From assembly GCF_003966895.1 (NCBI RefSeq), contig NZ_AP018449.1, positions 999,424 to 1,063,423 of the forward strand: a stretch of 64,000 nt of DNA. Reading direction: 5' to 3'. The position numbers were made by a program, and so were the translations under genes. The DNA comes from Methylomusa anaerophila. Its GTDB lineage: Bacteria; Bacillota; Negativicutes; Sporomusales; Sporomusaceae. A model generated the notes under the pieces. It saw nothing but the letters and a program-made list of their open reading frames with translations. It was not told the DNA's origin and did no database searches. Position 1 is the first letter of the stretch. Each line of letters starts with the position of its first letter. Shown here piece after piece: positions 25,737 through 34,306 of the stretch.

Positions 25737-27059
25737 TCACAGGTCGGCTGCGATATTGCTTTTAGCGGTATGTAGGGCGGGAATAACACTTGCGATTATG
25801 CTGACAAGTAAAATCGCGATGATGGTATATGCCTCAGCGGTTGAAAATGCGCCAGTAATAGCGACTGCCGTTTTTTTCTGCAAGGCGCCGGCAATTAAGG
25901 TAAATAGGCCGTGACCGGCCAAGATTCCGAGCAAGATGCCGGAGCATACCAGCAGCATTCCTTCCGCCAGAATAATGGTAAAAATATCCTTCCGGCTGGC
26001 TCCGAGAGCTCGTAATACCGCTCTTTCCCGGGAGCGGCTAAGGGCCGACCAATACAAGGAAAAAGAAACCAGCAGCATGGCCATGGCAAAAACGGCATAG
26101 CCGATCATACTCAGTACTTTTTCCCCTTCTCCCAGGATGGCAAATAGCTTCACTACAACTTGGGCAGGAAAAATAAGCTGAGCTCTCTTGTCTTTTTGGA
26201 ATTCCTGATATAGGCGCATTGCCTCAGCATAGCCTTTCGGTTTGACGAGAACAACCGTCGTACCCAGTTCCTCCTCCTGGTGGTGTTCATCATCATTGCC
26301 CCGAATATGTTGGCGTTCATTATCTTGATCTGAATGGTTGTTGTGTTCATCTTCCGCCCCTTGTTTTGTTTGGTTATGATTATCCAGGTCATTGTCTTTA
26401 CCGGTTCCTTCCTCTTCATGGGCATGGCTGTGAACGTCCCATATGCTGGCAAGGGAGACAAAAATGGCTTGATCGTACGGTCCATTCAGAGGCCGCATGA
26501 CTCCTACCACTGTAAACTTTTTATCTGCGTGGGATTCACCGCCGGCTACCACCCCATGGGACGACACAAATTGGTCCCCTAATTTAAGACCCGTTTCCGC
26601 GGCAGTCTTAGCGCCAATTACCGCTTCATACTGTTCCCGGAAAGGGTGGCCCTGGGCCAATTGAATCCACGGCAATTGTCCGGCTTTGATCCGGTGCTCA
26701 AATATAGCCGCTTCGGTACCGACGATGCGATACCCCCGGTAGTTGTCGCCAAAGCCGATAGGAATGGCTGTGGCTACCAGTGGATTGGCAGCCAGTTCCC
26801 TGGTCAGGGAGTAATCAATATTGCCGATAGGCACATCCTGCAAAAATACTGTATTAAGCACCAGTTGGTTGGGACTTCCCTTGGCGCCGACTATAAGGTC
26901 AAAAGGCTCGGCAGCTTTGATCAAACCACCCTGTATGCTGGAAGCCAGCAGCATCACCGTAATGGTCATGGCCAGAGAAGTTGCAACCACAGCGACCGTC
27001 AACATACTTTGCACAGGTTTAAACCATAAGTTCCGCCAGGCAATCAACAGGTGAATCAC
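25737..27059 (-). CDS. FtsX-type ABC transporter permease with His/acidic-rich loop
   Basis: 440 residues in MacB/LolE architecture: one N-terminal membrane helix (MLTVAVVATSLAMTITVMLL), a large extracytoplasmic domain, then three C-terminal helices (about 315-440; GYAVFAMAMLLVSFSLYW, FTIILAEGMLLVCSGILL, AYTIIAILLVSIIASVIP). The extracytoplasmic domain is interrupted by a loop at about 209-264 loaded with His, Asp, Glu and Asn (HSHAHEEEG, DEHNNHSDQD, DDEHHQEEE), a likely divalent-metal-binding site. It overlaps the ATPase gene by 4 nt. Together with the downstream-of-nothing CxxC protein this recalls zinc-associated FtsX-type ABC systems; metal specificity is inference. Confidence 0.88.
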   Translation of the reverse strand: MIHLLIAWRNLWFKPVQSMLTVAVVATSLAMTITVMLLASSIQGGLIKAAEPFDLIVGAKGSPNQLVLNTVFLQDVPIGNIDYSLTRELAANPLVATAIPIGFGDNYRGYRIVGTEAAIFEHRIKAGQLPWIQLAQGHPFREQYEAVIGAKTAAETGLKLGDQFVSSHGVVAGGESHADKKFTVVGVMRPLNGPYDQAIFVSLASIWDVHSHAHEEEGTGKDNDLDNHNQTKQGAEDEHNNHSDQDNERQHIRGNDDEHHQEEELGTTVVLVKPKGYAEAMRLYQEFQKDKRAQLIFPAQVVVKLFAILGEGEKVLSMIGYAVFAMAMLLVSFSLYWSALSRSRERAVLRALGASRKDIFTIILAEGMLLVCSGILLGILAGHGLFTLIAGALQKKTAVAITGAFSTAEAYTIIAILLVSIIASVIPALHTAKSNIAADL

Positions 27060-27730
27060 GGTAACTCCCTCCCCTGCCGGCGCATTTCCAATATGCGCGG
27101 GAATCGGGACATAACCTCCCGGTCGTGAGTTGCCAAGACCAAAGTACTATGGTTTTGTTCGCATAATTCCTGCAAAAGCTCTAATACAACTTTCACATTA
27201 CCTTGGTCCAGACTGGCGGTAGGCTCGTCCGCCAAAATCAAACGCGGCTTGTTTATCAGCGCGCGAGCCACGGCGACCCGCTGCTGCTCGCCTGTGCTTA
27301 AGCGGGCCGGTTTATCATCCGCCCTGTCAGCCAGACCTACCTTTGTCAATAGCGGCAAAATTTCATTCCGCCGGCCTTGGGAAGAGCTGCGACTGCCAAA
27401 AGCAACCGCTACCAAAATATTTTCCAGCACGCTAAGACTGTTAAGCAGGTTAAAATTTTGAAATATATAGCCGACATTATGGGCCCGCCAAGCGTCCCGC
27501 CTGGCTTCCGGCAGATGGTCGATTCTTTCCTCGTCCCAAAGTATTTCGCCGGCTGTGGGAGAAATTAAACCGGCGATCAGATGAAGCAGCGTTGTTTTAC
27601 CTGATCCGCTGGGCCCTGCCAGGATAAGCTGTTCACCTTGCCCAATACGAAGTTGATCCACCGCAGTTACCGTAATCATTTCACCATTGGGGTGACGGAA
27701 TTGTTTTACCAGATTATGAATTTCCAGCAT
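27056..27730 (-). CDS. LolD/MacB-type ABC transporter ATP-binding protein
   Basis: 224 residues: Walker A GPSGSGKTT, Q-loop GYIFQNFNLLNSLSV, signature LSTGEQQRVAVARAL, Walker B LILADEPTASLD, H-loop ATHDREV. The signature LSTGEQQ and Q-loop context are typical of the LolD/MacB class that pairs with FtsX-type permeases. It overlaps the permease gene (ATGA junction) and follows the CxxC-protein gene by about 30 bp, forming a three-gene operon. Confidence 0.92.
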   Translation of the reverse strand: MLEIHNLVKQFRHPNGEMITVTAVDQLRIGQGEQLILAGPSGSGKTTLLHLIAGLISPTAGEILWDEERIDHLPEARRDAWRAHNVGYIFQNFNLLNSLSVLENILVAVAFGSRSSSQGRRNEILPLLTKVGLADRADDKPARLSTGEQQRVAVARALINKPRLILADEPTASLDQGNVKVVLELLQELCEQNHSTLVLATHDREVMSRFPRILEMRRQGRELP

Positions 27731-27759
27731 GAGCTTCCCCCCCTGGTTAATTTAACCGG

Positions 27760-28308
27760 TTATTCAGCTTTTTCCACATTATCTGCCTGGATGCGCACCA
27801 GGCTGACAAAACCGGTTTCCGCATCCAGTTCATTCCCCAACTCCAGTATGCCGGTGACGCGGATTGGCTGGTCGAAAGGCAAGGCCGTTACCGGTTCCTT
27901 CAGCTTAACAACCACAATATTGTTGGGCCAGTCAGCATCGGTCGAACAGAAGGGGCAGACAGCCATAGGCACTTGCGTCAAAACGAAGAATGCCAGAGTG
28001 GGCTTTAACGGCGGCGCCATAAAACCGGTCATGGATACTCTTTTTCCTTGTAAATCAGTTAATTTCTGGGAAAATTGCAGCCCCAGCGACGAAGCGCCGC
28101 TGTACATTTCACTAAACTCGACAGGAGTCGCCGGACCGAGAAACCATTGGTCCCAAAACGGAGCTGCTTGCGCCGTCCGAAAGAAAAGGGACGGTTCCCG
28201 GTAAGGAACCGTCTTTGCAGCAGGCGGATCACATGGTGAAAAACCTCCGGCTAACATAAAGCCCAGAATAATTCCAATCAGCCATCGCCATGGAATAATT
28301 TTATTCAT
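27760..28308 (-). CDS. Exported CxxC protein, DUF3299-like
   Basis: 182 residues with an N-terminal signal/anchor (LIGIILGFMLAGGF) and an extracytoplasmic small beta domain: LQGKRVSMTGFMAPPLK, MAVCPFCSTDADWP (C118, C121), NNIVVVKL and IRVTGILELGNE. This looks like the DUF3299 family, often encoded beside FtsX-type ABC genes. The same GKxxSMTGF...CxC...TG(I/V) plan recurs in the DUF1980 protein at 31404, suggesting a shared fold. First gene of the operon with the ATPase and permease. Confidence 0.75.
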   Translation of the reverse strand: MNKIIPWRWLIGIILGFMLAGGFSPCDPPAAKTVPYREPSLFFRTAQAAPFWDQWFLGPATPVEFSEMYSGASSLGLQFSQKLTDLQGKRVSMTGFMAPPLKPTLAFFVLTQVPMAVCPFCSTDADWPNNIVVVKLKEPVTALPFDQPIRVTGILELGNELDAETGFVSLVRIQADNVEKAE

Positions 28309-28330
28309 GTCAATCAGCCTCGCAATCCGG

Positions 28331-30118
28331 CTATTTTAAACCGCGTTTGCCGTCAAGACCAAGCGCCCGGACCATAGCGAAGAAGACTTCGGTATTGTCC
28401 ATAACTCCGTTAAAATATTCTGCGCCCGGACCATCGGCATTCAAAACTATATCATCGGCGGAATGCACTTCGGAAGGGTCGGATGCAGGAATGTTGCCGG
28501 GCTGGAATTCACCGGTGGTCTGGGGGTTGGCCACTGCTTTGTCCTTAGCCATAATGGCCGGTACAGTAGGCTCGGCTTTGAATCTGTAGTCAGCATTGAA
28601 GTCCGGATGGTTGGCAAACTGAACTGCCAAGGTTATATCCGGATTGGGATCATCGGGAAAGCCATCCTTGTTATTGTCTTCAAAAGTTGGCCAGACGGAA
28701 TCGGCATATGTGCGTACCGCCTCCCGGCCTTTTTTGCCGTCCAGCTCATGATAGGTGCCGGTGATGCTGGCGCCATGAGAGTGGTCGGCAACAATAATAA
28801 TCAAAGTATCGCCGTTTTTCTTGGCAAAAGTTTTGGCAATGCCTACCGCCTTGTCCATTTCAATGGTGTCGTATGTGGCACGCTGCCAGTCCAGTACATG
28901 CAGCTGTTTATCAATGGAAGCGCCCTCAACCATCAGGAAGAAACCGTTGGGGTTTTTGCTCAAAACGTCGATGGCTTTTTGGGTCATGTTCATCAGATTG
29001 GGTTGGTCGTTAAAGCCGCCTAATACACTGGGGGTTTTCAGCATTTCACGGTCAATGTAAACATTCAGATTGTCCAGTTGATACAAGCCAAGCAGTTTGC
29101 TGGCACTGGCCGGCGTAGCCAAAAGTTCGCTCTTGGTACCCGAGAAGCTGTAACCGAGTTTTTTGAAGTCTTCGACGAGGTTCTTTTGGTCAGTCCGTTT
29201 GGATCCGGGAGTGCTCATGGGCAGGAAATGACGGGAACCGCCGCCAAGAATAACATCCGGGCGATGGGCCGGATCAAGCATGGATTCAGCGATGAAGTTC
29301 TGCTCGGCCCGTCTGCGGGTATGAGCCACCATGGCAGCCGGTGTTGCATCGGTAATATTGGCGGTGGATACAATTCCTGTAGCCATGCCTTTGGTGCGTT
29401 TGGCAAGCTCAACGATATTTTCAACTTTGGGATCGTCAAAGGGGTCCTTGGTGCTGTCAGCGTAAACACCCATGGCGTTTACTACCGATTTATGCCCGGT
29501 GGCGTAAGCGGAAGCGCTGTTGGCCGAGTCGGTAACCAAGGAATCGTAACCGGAGGTGGTAATAAGAGACATATTAGACATTTTTTCCATTTCCAGTAGG
29601 TCGTTATATTTGCCTTCGGTAATGCCTTTGGACAGAATGCGGGCCATTTGGCGGGCCGGCAGGCTCATACCGTCGCCAATAAACAGAATTACGTTTTTTG
29701 CCCGTTTCGGTGCAACATTATTTACTGCCTCGTATTTGACCGTCCGGCTTGTCCCGCCGGCTTTTACGGCAATTTCCAGCTTGCCGGGATTTTTGAAGGC
29801 AACCTGGTTGATGCGGTATGAGGCAAGAGAACCGTCAAGTTTGGCCGCCGCCGCTTTGCCAAAGTATTTATCAGCGGCAGTGCCATTTACCGTTACTTGA
29901 ATGTCGGCGGAAGTCGCGTCTTTAACTTCAACCAGAAAGTCGAATGTTTGTCCAACCACAAATTTAGCCTGGTCGATAGGCAGGACGGTAATGGGCGATG
30001 GTGCGGGCGCAGCCAAACCTACAGTCAAGCTGCTCAGCAGGCACACAATAACAGCCAGTGCTGTCGCCAGTTTTGCGGTTTTAGCCTTTAGACGGAAAAA
30101 TAGATTTTGCGGAATCAA
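28331..30118 (-). CDS. Alkaline phosphatase, PhoA family, exported
   Basis: About 595 residues. A signal peptide (ATALAVIVCLLSSLTVGLAAPA) is followed by an approximately 100-residue beta-rich domain (FDFLVEVKDATSADIQVTVN) and the phosphatase domain: metal site VILFIGDGMSLP, nucleophile serine in VTDSANSASAYATGHK, STANITDATPAAMVAH, FFLMVEGASIDKQLH and IVADHSHG. The enzyme releases phosphate from organic monoesters outside the cell. GGGAGG is eight bases before the TTG at 30118, preferred to the TTG at 30124. A Pho-box-like array lies upstream. Confidence 0.92.
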   Translation of the reverse strand: MIPQNLFFRLKAKTAKLATALAVIVCLLSSLTVGLAAPAPSPITVLPIDQAKFVVGQTFDFLVEVKDATSADIQVTVNGTAADKYFGKAAAAKLDGSLASYRINQVAFKNPGKLEIAVKAGGTSRTVKYEAVNNVAPKRAKNVILFIGDGMSLPARQMARILSKGITEGKYNDLLEMEKMSNMSLITTSGYDSLVTDSANSASAYATGHKSVVNAMGVYADSTKDPFDDPKVENIVELAKRTKGMATGIVSTANITDATPAAMVAHTRRRAEQNFIAESMLDPAHRPDVILGGGSRHFLPMSTPGSKRTDQKNLVEDFKKLGYSFSGTKSELLATPASASKLLGLYQLDNLNVYIDREMLKTPSVLGGFNDQPNLMNMTQKAIDVLSKNPNGFFLMVEGASIDKQLHVLDWQRATYDTIEMDKAVGIAKTFAKKNGDTLIIIVADHSHGASITGTYHELDGKKGREAVRTYADSVWPTFEDNNKDGFPDDPNPDITLAVQFANHPDFNADYRFKAEPTVPAIMAKDKAVANPQTTGEFQPGNIPASDPSEVHSADDIVLNADGPGAEYFNGVMDNTEVFFAMVRALGLDGKRGLK

Positions 30119-30162
30119 TACCAAGACCTCCCTTAAGCAATAATTTCAATTGTCTAATATTT

Positions 30163-30218
30163 ATTATAAAAGATAAATTTTCTAAATTGTATTAAAATAT
30201 TGTAAAAATATTGTTAAA
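30163..30218 (-). promoter_or_regulatory. Pho-box-like direct repeats and promoter of the alkaline phosphatase gene
   Basis: On the minus strand TTTAACA (30212-30218) and TTTTACA (30201-30207) are 11 bp apart, and a third, looser TTAATACA (about 30188-30195) follows, then TATAAT at 30163-30168. PhoP of Firmicutes binds TT(A/T)ACA-type repeats spaced 11 bp, upstream of a -10 box in activated promoters, so the arrangement fits induction on phosphate starvation. Confidence 0.65.
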
Positions 30219-30428
30219 TTTAGTCGCATTGTCCGGCGAAGTTTTTCAACATATTTACATTGTAATTGGCGAGAGTGGACAAAAATCTTAAGCCTGTGTT
30301 ACGAATAGCCTAAAGGCTGCAATTGAAATTTAAATGAAATTTTAAGGTTCTAGGGTAATAAAAAATGGCCGCGGTGAATATCTTTACTTGCGTACAAGTT
30401 TAACAGCATCCCCACTGGAGGGATTACT
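30219..30428. other. Divergent intergenic region, right part
   Basis: Together with the Pho-box region this makes about 300 bp between the divergent phosphatase and DUF318 permease genes. I see no further clear signals; an A/T-rich stretch at 30310-30365 may contain the permease promoter. Confidence 0.3.
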
Positions 30429-31388
30429 TTGGAATTATATAGGTTTATTGATGAGCTTTCTTTTCGCTTAGCGAGCTTCAGCATTGCCGATCTTATTAAT
30501 TTTAAGATGATTTTTCTCAGCATAATCCTGGAAGCCCTGCCTTTTATTCTCCTCAGTGTTTTTGTATCAGCCCTGTTGCATAACTTTGTTTCCGAAGAAT
30601 TGATTCGCCGTGTTTTACCGAAAAACAAATACCTGAGCATTCTTCTTGCTTGCTTTCTAGGCGTGATTTTTCCGGTCTGTGATTGCGGCATGGTGCCTAT
30701 TATCCGCAGACTGGTGTTAAAAAAAGTACCAATCTACACCGCTGTTTCATTTATGCTGGCGGCGCCGGTCATAAACCCGGTGGCGGCAGCGGCTACCACT
30801 TTCGCTTTTCGCGGCTATACTGATTTTAATATGGTGTATCTGCGGCTGGGGTTAACTTTTTTTGTATCCTTCCTCACCGGCGCATTACTTAGTCAGTTTG
30901 TCATAGGCAGTCAGCTAAGAAGCGCTCATTATCACCTCTCCGACTGCAGCTGCCCGGACAGTGATTCTCCTGTCCCACTATCTTTTACTGGAAAAATTTT
31001 TAAGACATTAGCCGATGCCGGCGACGAGTTTTTTGAAATGGGAAAATATCTAATCCTGGGCGCATTCTTGGGAACTATTGCCCAAACGGTAATATCAAGG
31101 GCGCTGTTGCTGTCAGTCGGTCAGGATCCGCTTGCATCCATTTTTTCTATGATTGCCTTTGCCTTTGCCATATCGGTTTGTTCGTCAGCCGATGCTTTCA
31201 TAGCCGCCTCTTTCAGTGCCAGTTTCACGCCGGGTTCCCTGCTCGCCTTCATGGTTTTCGGTCCCGCGCTTGATCTTAAAAACACCATCATGCTGCTGCA
31301 CACTTTTAAGTCGCGTTTTGTAGTGCTGCTAATCATTATTACAACCGTCTTGTGCGCCGGCGGCGCCTTCTTTATCAACCAGCTTTAA
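30429..31388 (+). CDS. DUF318 / UPF0718 family permease
   Basis: 319-residue integral membrane protein with about eight helices in two halves and the repeated family motif FPVCDCGMVPIIRRL (residues about 81-95) and ISVCSSADAFIAASF (about 247). The halves are joined by a Cys-bearing loop (HLSDCSCPDSD). GGAGGG precedes a TTG start at 30429. It is followed after 15 bp by a DUF1980 gene; this pair (YcgR/YcgQ-like) is conserved in Firmicutes and is thought to move an unidentified solute or metal. Confidence 0.9.
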   Translation: MELYRFIDELSFRLASFSIADLINFKMIFLSIILEALPFILLSVFVSALLHNFVSEELIRRVLPKNKYLSILLACFLGVIFPVCDCGMVPIIRRLVLKKVPIYTAVSFMLAAPVINPVAAAATTFAFRGYTDFNMVYLRLGLTFFVSFLTGALLSQFVIGSQLRSAHYHLSDCSCPDSDSPVPLSFTGKIFKTLADAGDEFFEMGKYLILGAFLGTIAQTVISRALLLSVGQDPLASIFSMIAFAFAISVCSSADAFIAASFSASFTPGSLLAFMVFGPALDLKNTIMLLHTFKSRFVVLLIIITTVLCAGGAFFINQL

Positions 31389-31403
31389 AGGAGAAGATAA
31401 CAA

Positions 31404-32186
31404 TTGGGAAAGCGAATGAGCCTTGATATGGATGCCGTAGTTAGATCGACAATTTTGCTCGGGTTTATTGCCTGGTTTTTTTATTTAAATTTTACTGGTC
31501 AGATCACCCTCTATATCCACCCTCGCTTTGTCACCATGACGGAGTTAACGGTTTATTTCCTTATTCCTCTGTTTTTACTGCAAGCCGGCAAAATAATCGG
31601 GCAAGACAAACCAACAGCGTCTTCCTGCTGCCACTCCCATAGCGGTAAATGGGTTTATATACCCTTTATCATCGCTTTACTGCTGGCTTTTCTTGTGCCA
31701 ACCAATTCACTTGATGCAAAGTTAGTGGAAAATAGAGGATTGAACAGTAAGGTCCCTGCCAAATCAAGCGCTGATCTTAGCGGTATATCAAGACCCCTGG
31801 CCAAGGAATTGTCGCAAAGCCGGACAATACAAGTTACCGACAAGAACTATACGGAAGTAATGTCGGAAATACAGCTTTTCCCGGCGGATTATATTGGGAA
31901 GGAAATCAGTATGACCGGCTTTGTATTTAGAAGTTCCGCCCTTTTACCCAACCAGCTTGATCTTGTCAGATATGTGATTACCTGTTGCTCGGCTGATGCG
32001 CTGCCTTATGGAGTATTGTGCGAAATCAAGGATGCGGACAAGTATGAAGACGGCAAATGGCTGCAGGTACAAGGCGTCATCCAAATGGGGAAATATGAGG
32101 ATCAAACCGTCGGCACGGTTAAAGTAGTATCGGCTAAGGAAATTGTGCCGCCTGAGAATCCCTATGTATTCCCCCCTGCGCAGTGA
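31404..32186 (+). CDS. TIGR03943 / DUF1980 family protein, partner of the DUF318 permease
   Basis: 260 residues: two or three N-terminal membrane helices with a Cys-Cys-His-Ser-His loop (SSCCHSHSG, about 73-81), then an extracytoplasmic domain ending in YIGKEISMTGFVFRSS, RYVITCCSADALPYG (C194, C195) and WLQVQGVIQMGKYED. CC and H-rich loops suggest metal binding. AAAGGAG precedes a TTG start; the in-frame ATG at 31416 is an alternative. Operon with the DUF318 permease. Confidence 0.88.
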   Translation: MGKRMSLDMDAVVRSTILLGFIAWFFYLNFTGQITLYIHPRFVTMTELTVYFLIPLFLLQAGKIIGQDKPTASSCCHSHSGKWVYIPFIIALLLAFLVPTNSLDAKLVENRGLNSKVPAKSSADLSGISRPLAKELSQSRTIQVTDKNYTEVMSEIQLFPADYIGKEISMTGFVFRSSALLPNQLDLVRYVITCCSADALPYGVLCEIKDADKYEDGKWLQVQGVIQMGKYEDQTVGTVKVVSAKEIVPPENPYVFPPAQ

Positions 32187-32215
32187 CATATATCGATCTG
32201 CCAAATGAAAAAGAG

Positions 32216-32247
32216 TGAACTCGTCCGGCTAGAGACGGACGAGTTCA
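32216..32247 (-). terminator. Hairpin between convergent DUF1980 and DMT genes
   Basis: Perfect 12-bp stem TGAACTCGTCCG/CGGACGAGTTCA; on the minus strand it is followed by CTCTTTTTC. It can serve both convergent genes. Confidence 0.75.
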
Positions 32248-32297
32248 GTTAAGTGACCAAATGTAAGACATGAAGCTAACCCGGCAGAGCCAGCCGG

Positions 32298-33200
32298 TTA
32301 GCTTTCCCGTTCTATTAATTTACCGCTTGCTGCCGGTTTCAGGCTTTGAAGCTGGGATAAAAGCATGCCGGTCAGCATAAGTCCGCATCCGGCAATCTCC
32401 TGTAATCCCAATCTTTCATCAAGTAAGAGAAAACCGCCCAATACCGCAAAGACGGTCTCCATGCTGAGAATTATAGCGGCATGGGATGGCGGGGCGTGTT
32501 TCTGGCCAACGATTTGCAGGGTATATGCAATTCCGACAGAACAAATTCCCCCGTAAAGAATGGGTATCAGCGCCTGTGAGAGACTGGCAGCGGTTATTGT
32601 TTCGAATAACATAGCCGTTCCCAAACTCAGCAATGAACAGGTTATGCATTGAAGACAGGCCAGCTTCAATACATCCACTTTCCGGGAAAAGTGGTCAATA
32701 ATGAGGATATGGAATGACCAGAACAGAGCCCCGGTAAGTTCGAGCAGATCGCCATAAGCAATGGAGAAACTCTCCTTAATAGACAGAAAATATAATCCCG
32801 CGACGGCAAGTAAAGAACCAAGCCAGGTACTCATACCAGCCTGGTGTTTTAAGAATATTCCAAAAATAGGCACAAGCACAATATACAGACAGGTAATAAA
32901 GGCTGCCTTGCCGGCTGTGGTATAGACCAGTCCGATCTGCTGCAAGGAAGCGCCTAAAAACAGGACCAGTCCGGCCAAAAGACCGGCCGGAAGGGAATTT
33001 CTCCAATGCCTGCTTACATCTTGCGATTTATTGTCACAATACAAAATAAGAGGAACCAGGGAAAGACTCCCGAGGGCAAATCTAACCCCGTTAAAAGCAA
33101 AGGGACCAATATGTTCCATCCCCACCCGCTGGGCGACAAACGCAAATCCCCATATGGCCGCTGCCAGCAATAGAAGTAAATTGGATTTAAATATACTCAT
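32298..33200 (-). CDS. DMT-superfamily (EamA) transporter
   Basis: 300 residues, ten predicted helices in two EamA repeats (LLLLLAAAIWGFAFVAQRVG with the W-G-x-x-F motif; second repeat from GDLLELTGALFWSFHILII). FLGASLQQIGLVYTTAGKAA and LSMETVFAVLGGFLLLDERL are the typical repeat ends. Substrate unknown; relatives export amino acids or metabolites. Its ribosome site is GGAGTTCCAGGTT. Confidence 0.9.
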   Translation of the reverse strand: MSIFKSNLLLLLAAAIWGFAFVAQRVGMEHIGPFAFNGVRFALGSLSLVPLILYCDNKSQDVSRHWRNSLPAGLLAGLVLFLGASLQQIGLVYTTAGKAAFITCLYIVLVPIFGIFLKHQAGMSTWLGSLLAVAGLYFLSIKESFSIAYGDLLELTGALFWSFHILIIDHFSRKVDVLKLACLQCITCSLLSLGTAMLFETITAASLSQALIPILYGGICSVGIAYTLQIVGQKHAPPSHAAIILSMETVFAVLGGFLLLDERLGLQEIAGCGLMLTGMLLSQLQSLKPAASGKLIERES

Positions 33201-33342
33201 AACCTGGAACTCCTTTAGCCAGTCGAATTTATATATCCTAGATAAGAATACTGCATATAATTCGCTATTCCTTTATTGATATGCTATATAAAGTAAATTT
33301 GATCATAATAAAATCACGTCCCGCCTCCCCCGGCAAAAACAA

Positions 33343-33366
33343 AGACGGACATCGCAACTGTCCGCC
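33343..33366 (-). terminator. Probable terminator of the Fur-family gene
   Basis: Stem GGCGGACA/TGTCCGTC on the minus strand followed by TTTGTTTTTG. It is about 105 bp beyond the stop codon. Confidence 0.6.
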
Positions 33367-33471
33367 TTTACGATTTAGCTTTAATTTTACGCCCGTACCT
33401 CACCAATCACTTCCCTCGAATAAGCGAATGATACTTTTTCAAAATCCACCACATTCATTGGGCACACACTC

Positions 33472-33897
33472 CTAAACGCGATTAACCCTGCAATTTTGGC
33501 AAAATCCATAAAACTCAAGGGAATGGCTTACAATGTCAAATTCATAGGCAGTCGCAGTCTGCTCTAAATCTTTTTCACGTACCGGACAATAATCCAGACA
33601 TTGGGTATGGCCACAACCAAGACAGATAAAATGGTGATGATGGCCTTGCGTCAGTTCAAATACATTACCATCGCGGCCGCGAACGTTAATTTGCTGGATA
33701 GCGCCAATGTCAGCCAGCAGGTTTAAGTTTCGATATACAGTGTCAACCCCTATTTCCGGGTGTATTTTCCTCACGTATTCGAGAATCTGTTGCGCCGTCG
33801 GAAACTTGCCGCATTCCAACAGTGCTTCAATGACGGCCCGCCGCTGCGGGGTTACTTTAAATCCTTTTTCACGGAGAAGATGTATTGTGTCTTTCAT
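33472..33897 (-). CDS. Fur-family metal-responsive regulator
   Basis: 141 residues: winged HTH (KVTPQRRAVIEALLE, GVDTVYRNLNLLADIGAI), HHHHF metal motif (QGHHHHFICLGCGHTQCLDYCP) and a second CxxC pair near the C terminus (GFCQNCR), i.e. a structural Cys4 zinc site. Fur, Zur and PerR cannot be separated with confidence from sequence alone. The surrounding metal-type transport genes make Zur or Fur attractive. A perfect A/T palindrome at 33917-33930 just upstream could be its own operator. Confidence 0.9.
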   Translation of the reverse strand: MKDTIHLLREKGFKVTPQRRAVIEALLECGKFPTAQQILEYVRKIHPEIGVDTVYRNLNLLADIGAIQQINVRGRDGNVFELTQGHHHHFICLGCGHTQCLDYCPVREKDLEQTATAYEFDIVSHSLEFYGFCQNCRVNRV

Positions 33898-33916
33898 TAT
33901 TAAGTACCATCCTAAT

Positions 33917-33930
33917 TAATAATATTATTA
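33917..33930. promoter_or_regulatory. A/T palindrome upstream of the Fur-family gene
   Basis: TAATAATATTATTA, a perfect 14-bp palindrome 20 bp before the start codon, of the general kind bound by Fur-family proteins (for example the A/T-rich PerR and Fur boxes). No exact consensus match. Confidence 0.35.
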
Positions 33931-33981
33931 TTTATAATTTTACCTTATTCATACATAATAATCAACATAACATAAAAAATT

Positions 33982-34017
33982 AGAAATCCCTCGCTCCAAC
34001 CTGAGCGAGGGGTTTCT
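33982..34017 (-). terminator. Terminator hairpin between the aldo/keto reductase and Fur genes
   Basis: Stem AGAAATCCCTCGCT/AGCGAGGGGTTTCT, followed on the minus strand by TAATTTTTTATG. It lies about 290 bp beyond the reductase stop. Confidence 0.7.
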
Positions 34018-34082
34018 AAATTATATTAACCAAACCAATGATACATCCAAGCTCCGGATGGCGCAACCAGCGGAAAGGCTAG

Positions 34083-34226
34083 ATGGATTACGAAATCAAT
34101 CTTAAAAGACCTTCAAATTTTATTGTAGAAATTTTGAAGCTATCTGACGTCAATTACAAATCGATGATTGTTATGTATCTTGAAAGGATACAGCCACGCC
34201 AGAAAGCAAAAATCCGGCTGACCTAA
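34083..34226 (+). CDS. Possible small ORF (47 residues)
   Basis: ATG at 34083 preceded by GGAAAGG at a good distance; the frame MDYEINLKRPSNFIVEILKL continues with a basic tail (LERIQPRQKAKIRLT) to TAA at 34224. I know no homologue. It sits on an otherwise empty stretch with repeat debris, so it could be a real small gene, a transposase remnant or chance. Confidence 0.3.
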   Translation: MDYEINLKRPSNFIVEILKLSDVNYKSMIVMYLERIQPRQKAKIRLT

Positions 34227-34232
34227 AGAAGA

Positions 34233-34305
34233 TCAGTATCGACCATGTTCCAATGAGGTTTCTGTCAAGATGAGTCTCGGAACCGTCCCTCGACTCATCT
34301 TCATT
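34233..34305. repeat. Repeat debris (copy a)
   Basis: CCATGTTCCAATGAGGTTTC followed by TGTCAAGATGAGTC and GGAACCGTCCC...GACTCATC; closely related to 37858-37917 and more loosely to 36107-36130. The inverted GACTCAT/ATGAGTC ends suggest the remains of a REP-like or transposon terminus. Confidence 0.55.
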
Positions 34306-34306
34306 C

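Noticed and set aside
14440..30118. Single Pho regulon joining the phosphonate-type operon and the alkaline phosphatase
   Set aside because: The Pho-box-like array is seen only at the phosphatase; the transporter operon has a different repeat (TGTGGTTTT) and a DeoR regulator.
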